Shown here: positions 60,982 to 64,000 of the stretch, piece by piece
How positions within the stretch are numbered: the first letter of the stretch is position 1
Layout of the letters: the number at the start of each line of letters is the position of its first letter
From: Candidatus Rokuibacteriota bacterium
GTDB taxonomy: Bacteria > Methylomirabilota > Methylomirabilia > Rokubacteriales > CSP1-6
Assembly: GCA_003220495.1 (NCBI GenBank)
Contig: QHSP01000015.1
Coordinates: forward strand, 62,001-126,000
Reading direction: 5' to 3'
DNA: 64,000 nt
Made by a program: the position numbers and the translations under genes
Notes under the pieces: generated by a model
Databases searched by the model: none
Seen by the model: only the letters and a program-made list of their open reading frames with translations
Told to the model about the DNA's origin: nothing

Positions 60982-61380
60982 ATGGCAGCAGTGCTCGACA
61001 GGTTTTACGCGACGGGCCGTCGCAAGACGTCCGTCGCGCGGGTGTGGATCAGGCCGGGAGCCGGCCGCATCGTCGTGAACCGGCGAGCGTTCGAGGACTA
61101 CTTCCCGCGCGAGACGTTGCGGATGATCATCGCGCAGCCGCTGGAGGTCACGAGCACCGCCGGCCAGTTCGACATCTTCGTGACGGTCGGCGGCGGAGGT
61201 CCCACGGGCCAGGCCGGCGCCGTCCGGCACGGGTTGTCCCGCGCCCTCGCGCGCTTCGACGACAAGCTGCGGCTGCCGCTGAAGAAGGCTGGTCTCCTCA
61301 CGCGCGACCCGCGGATGCGCGAGCGGAAGAAGTATGGCCAGCCGGGTGCCCGGCAGAAGTTCCAGTACTCCAAGCGGTAA
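60982..61380 (+). CDS. rpsI: 30S ribosomal protein S9
   Basis: 132 residues. Motifs are [38 protein letters not shown] and the C-terminal basic tail [12 protein letters not shown], which reaches the P-site tRNA. It begins directly after the rplM stop, and its stop TAA overlaps the next ATG (TAATG). Confidence 0.98.
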   Translation: MAAVLDRFYATGRRKTSVARVWIRPGAGRIVVNRRAFEDYFPRETLRMIIAQPLEVTSTAGQFDIFVTVGGGGPTGQAGAVRHGLSRALARFDDKLRLPLKKAGLLTRDPRMRERKKYGQPGARQKFQYSKR

Positions 61381-62432
61381 TGGCCGTCCGCGTCGCTGTC
61401 GCCGGCGCGAGCGGGTACATGGGCGCGGAGCTTCTCCGGCTCCTCTCCGTTCATCCGCACATCACCCTGACGGGCGTGACCTCGGACCGGCTCGCCGGCG
61501 AGGCGCTGACCAAGGCTTACCCCCACCTGCGTGGGCTGAGCGAGCTCCGCTTCCACGACCTCGACGCCGAGTGGCTCGCGAGCGTCGCGGACGTGGTCTT
61601 CCTCGCGCTACCGCACATGGAGTCGCAGAAAGCGGTGCCGGTCCTGCGTCGCCACGGCCGGAGGGCGATCGATCTCTCGGCCGATTATCGGCTGCGTGAT
61701 CCGAACGACTACGTCACGTGGTACAAGGCGCCGCACATCGATCTGGCCGGTCTCGGTGAGGCGGTCTACGGGCTGGCCGAGCTTCACCGGAAGGCGATCG
61801 CGCAGGCGGCGCTCGTCGCCACGCCCGGGTGCTACCCGGCCGGCGCGATCCTGGCGACGGCTCCGCTCTTCCCGGCCGGACTCGCGCGCCTCGACGGCAT
61901 CGTCGTCGACGGCAAGTCGGGGGTCACCGGGGCTGGGGCGCAGGGGCGAAAGATCGACCCGATGTACTTGTTCACGGAAGCGAACGAGAACGTGCAGGCG
62001 TATGCAATGGCCTCGCACCGGCACACGCCCGAGATCGAGCAGGAGCTCGGCGCGCTGGCCGGAACGCCCCTGCGCGTCGCGTTCACGCCGCACCTGGTTC
62101 CGCTCAATCGTGGTCTCTTCACGACCGCCTCGGTGCCGCTGACCGCGACCGTGACCACGGCTCGGTTGCTGGACGTCTACCGTGAGTTCTACGCGGGGGA
62201 GCCGTTCGTCCGCGTGCTCGACGAAGGCGAGCGCCCGACCACGCGCACCGTCGTCGGCTCCAACTACTGCGACGTCACCGTCGTGGCCGATCCGCGGACT
62301 AACCGCGCGGTCTGCGTGTCGGCGATCGACAACCTCGGCAAGGGCGGCGCGGCGAACGGCGTGCAGAACCTCAACATCATGTTCAGCTGGGGCGAGCGCA
62401 CCGGGCTCGAGGCGCCGCCCGTGTACCCCTGA
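61380..62432 (+). CDS. argC: N-acetyl-gamma-glutamyl-phosphate reductase
   Basis: 350 residues. The NADP-binding start is VAVAGASGYMGAELLRLL; catalytic Cys151 is in ATPGCYPAGAI; later ASHRHTPEIEQEL and FTPHLVPLNRGL. It makes N-acetylglutamate semialdehyde in arginine synthesis. It overlaps rpsI by one base and is followed by argJ after 2 bp, so arginine synthesis is tied to the ribosomal-protein transcript. Confidence 0.95.
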   Translation: MAVRVAVAGASGYMGAELLRLLSVHPHITLTGVTSDRLAGEALTKAYPHLRGLSELRFHDLDAEWLASVADVVFLALPHMESQKAVPVLRRHGRRAIDLSADYRLRDPNDYVTWYKAPHIDLAGLGEAVYGLAELHRKAIAQAALVATPGCYPAGAILATAPLFPAGLARLDGIVVDGKSGVTGAGAQGRKIDPMYLFTEANENVQAYAMASHRHTPEIEQELGALAGTPLRVAFTPHLVPLNRGLFTTASVPLTATVTTARLLDVYREFYAGEPFVRVLDEGERPTTRTVVGSNYCDVTVVADPRTNRAVCVSAIDNLGKGGAANGVQNLNIMFSWGERTGLEAPPVYP

Positions 62433-62434
62433 CC

Positions 62435-63655
62435 ATGGCGGCCACCCACCTTCAGTGGCTCGACGGCGGCATCACGGCGGTGCCGGGCATCCTCGCCGGC
62501 GGCGTCGTGGCGGGCATCAAGCCGAGCGGCAAAAAGGACCTCGCCCTCATCTACTCGTCGACCCCGGCGCGCGCGGCCGCGGTGTTCACCTCGAACCAGG
62601 TCAAGGGCGCTCCCGTTCTGGTGTCGTCGGAGCACGTTCGCGGCGGGCAGGCCCAGGCGATCGTCGCCTCGAGCGGCTGCGCCAACGTCTGCACCGGTGA
62701 GCAGGGGATCGCGGACGCGCGCGAGATGACGCGGCTCGTCGGCGATCTGCTGCGCATCCCCGCCGGCCACGTGCTGGTCGCCGCGACCGGCGTCATCGGC
62801 ATTCCGTTGCCGATGGACAAGATCAGGGCCGCGATGCCGAACCTCGTCAAATCGCTGTCGCCCCAGGGAGGTCGAGCGGCCGCGGAGGCGATCATGACCA
62901 CCGACACCCGGCCGAAAGAGGCGGCGGTGCGCGTCGAGATCGGTGGGCGGCCCATCACGATCGGCGGGATCGCGAAGGGTGTGGCGATGGTCGAGCCGCA
63001 TCTGGCCACGATGTTCTGCTTCGTCGCGTCGGACGCGGCAGTGGCGCGCGGCGCCCTCGCCCCGGTCCTGCGGCGTGCCGTAGATCGGTCCTTCAACCGG
63101 ACCACCATCGACTCCGACCAGTCGACCAGCGACACCGTGGCCATCCTGACGAACGGCCTGGCCGAGAATACCCCCCTCGAGACGGGCTCGCGGGGAATCC
63201 GTCAGTTCGCGCAGGGCCTCGACGCGGTGACGACGAAGCTGGCGCGCATGCTCGTGGCCGACGGCGAGGGCGCCACGAAGCTCGTCACGGTCGCCGTGCG
63301 CGGCGCCGCCAGCGGGCGGGACGCCCTGCACGCCGCGCGGGCCGTGGCCAACTCCCCACTGGTCAAGACGGCCATCAACGGTCAGGACCCCAACTGGGGC
63401 CGGATCATGATGGCCCTCGGCAAATCTCCGGCCCGGATCGACCCGGCCAAGATCGCGATCGCCTTCGGGGACGAGCGCCTGGTCGAGCGGGGGATGCAGA
63501 AGGAAGGCGTGCGTCTGGAGCGGGTTCGGGAGATCATGGGATTGTCGGAGTATGAGATCTCGATCGACCTGGGGCTCGGCCGCGGCGAAGACCGGGTCTG
63601 GACGTGCGATCTCAGCGAGGAGTACGTGAGGCTCAACGCCAAGTACACGACGTAG
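62435..63655 (+). CDS. argJ: Glutamate N-acetyltransferase / amino-acid acetyltransferase (ArgJ)
   Basis: 406 residues. ArgJ motifs are [41 protein letters not shown], and the self-cleavage site [11 protein letters not shown] with Thr192 as nucleophile. The enzyme cleaves itself into two chains and recycles the acetyl group from N-acetylornithine to glutamate. It lies directly after argC. Confidence 0.95.
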   Translation: MAATHLQWLDGGITAVPGILAGGVVAGIKPSGKKDLALIYSSTPARAAAVFTSNQVKGAPVLVSSEHVRGGQAQAIVASSGCANVCTGEQGIADAREMTRLVGDLLRIPAGHVLVAATGVIGIPLPMDKIRAAMPNLVKSLSPQGGRAAAEAIMTTDTRPKEAAVRVEIGGRPITIGGIAKGVAMVEPHLATMFCFVASDAAVARGALAPVLRRAVDRSFNRTTIDSDQSTSDTVAILTNGLAENTPLETGSRGIRQFAQGLDAVTTKLARMLVADGEGATKLVTVAVRGAASGRDALHAARAVANSPLVKTAINGQDPNWGRIMMALGKSPARIDPAKIAIAFGDERLVERGMQKEGVRLERVREIMGLSEYEISIDLGLGRGEDRVWTCDLSEEYVRLNAKYTT

Positions 63656-63669
63656 CTCACCATCACACA

Positions 63670-63727
63670 CGCCGCGCGCTTTCGGTGGCAGGTTTTCGCC
63701 CGCCGGGGAACCCTGTTAAGCGCGGCG
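63670..63727 (+). promoter_or_regulatory. Structured leader of rpsB (candidate S2 autoregulatory RNA)
   Basis: CGCCGCGCGCTT (63670-63681) can pair with AAGCGCGGCG (63718-63727) with one bulged base, enclosing a second helix GGTGG (63684-63688) with CCGCC (63700-63704) and an unpaired GGGGAACCCTGTT segment. It lies 23 nt before the rpsB ATG. Ribosomal-protein leaders upstream of rpsB often bind S2. It also could end argJ transcription, but no U-run follows. Confidence 0.4.
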
Positions 63728-63750
63728 GAGGCAAACCGAAGGAGGGACCT

Positions 63751-64000
63751 ATGGCCGCATTGACGATGAAGGAGCTGCTCGAGGCCGGAGTGCACTTCGG
63801 CCATCAGACCAAGCGTTGGAACCCGAAGATGCAGAAGTACATCTTCGGCGAGCGCAACGGCATTTACATCATCGACCTTCAGAAGACACTCAAGAAGTTC
63901 CGCGAGGCCTACGGGTTCGTGCGTGACCTGGCCGCGGGCGGCGGCACGGTGCTCTTCATCGGGACCAAGAAGCAGGCCCAGGAGACCGTGTTCGAGGAAG
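63751..64000 (+). CDS. rpsB: 30S ribosomal protein S2 (partial, cut by window end)
   Basis: First 83 residues: [20 protein letters not shown], then [20 protein letters not shown] and [14 protein letters not shown], unmistakably S2. GGAGGG precedes the ATG. The gene continues beyond the window; tsf usually follows. Confidence 0.97.
   Translation, partial: MAALTMKELLEAGVHFGHQTKRWNPKMQKYIFGERNGIYIIDLQKTLKKFREAYGFVRDLAAGGGTVLFIGTKKQAQETVFEE

Overview
The window is 64 kb of GC-rich (roughly two-thirds G+C) bacterial chromosome, densely coding, with many 1-4 base overlaps between consecutive genes and frequent GTG/TTG starts. Gene content (ISC-type Fe-S assembly, TlpA/CcdA thiol chemistry, Tat-exported solute-binding proteins, Liv transporter beside an acyl-CoA ligase, a Pup-like protein, selenocysteine use) suggests an uncultured Gram-negative soil or groundwater lineage. 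Candidatus Rokubacteria/Methylomirabilota would fit, or a deep deltaproteobacterial group, but no rRNA is present and this is inference. No tRNA, rRNA, IS element, prophage or CRISPR array was seen.

Layout. 1-4.7 kb: end of a membrane protein; a two-gene unit whose second gene is a UGSC-family selenoprotein read through an in-frame TGA; a YheT-like hydrolase; a TPR protein; a gap with three tandem DnaA-box-like sites; a receiver-only response regulator. 4.7-10.3 kb (minus strand): peptide/nickel-type ABC transporter with two tandem solute-binding proteins and two permeases but no ATPase. 10.5-14.6 kb: TlpA-CcdA, homoserine kinase, dCTP deaminase, a Pup-like protein ending in Gly-Gly-Glu, an FmdB zinc ribbon. 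14.6-16.6 kb: LysR regulator and selD, itself a selenoprotein gene. 16.7-19.8 kb: exported transglutaminase-like protein, second TlpA-like protein, zinc-finger anti-sigma-like protein, glycosyltransferase. 20-29.2 kb: MoxR/DUF58/VWA cassette with a 1457-residue triple-VWA fusion and a TPR lipoprotein-like gene. 29.3-30.3 kb: GalT-like protein lacking the usual nucleophile.

30.5-39.7 kb is a sulfur block: iscR-iscS-iscU-iscA-hscB-hscA-fdx-iscX, then a minus-strand DsrE/TusBCD-like trio, a second cysteine desulfurase, cysE, a 59-residue HTH protein and an HD-domain protein. The IscS of the isc operon lacks both the PLP lysine and the catalytic histidine; the second desulfurase has both. 39.8-47.7 kb: DNA polymerase IV, then a minus-strand Liv operon (livH-M-G-F, acyl-CoA ligase, binding protein). 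47.9-51.7 kb: two ferritin-like proteins, biotin carboxylase, a 71-residue biotin carrier and a DinB-family protein. 51.8-60.5 kb: rpoD (minus), an ACT-malic enzyme, a GT2-aminotransferase-methyltransferase-GT39 series and endonuclease III. 60.5-64 kb: rplM-rpsI-argC-argJ and a truncated rpsB behind a structured leader.

The most unusual content is (i) two TGA-decoded selenoproteins, one being the selenium-donor enzyme, with SECIS-like hairpins at suitable distances; (ii) an apparently catalytically dead IscS inside an otherwise intact isc operon; (iii) a Pup that already ends in Glu and so would not need deamidation; and (iv) several unusual fusions and substituted active sites.
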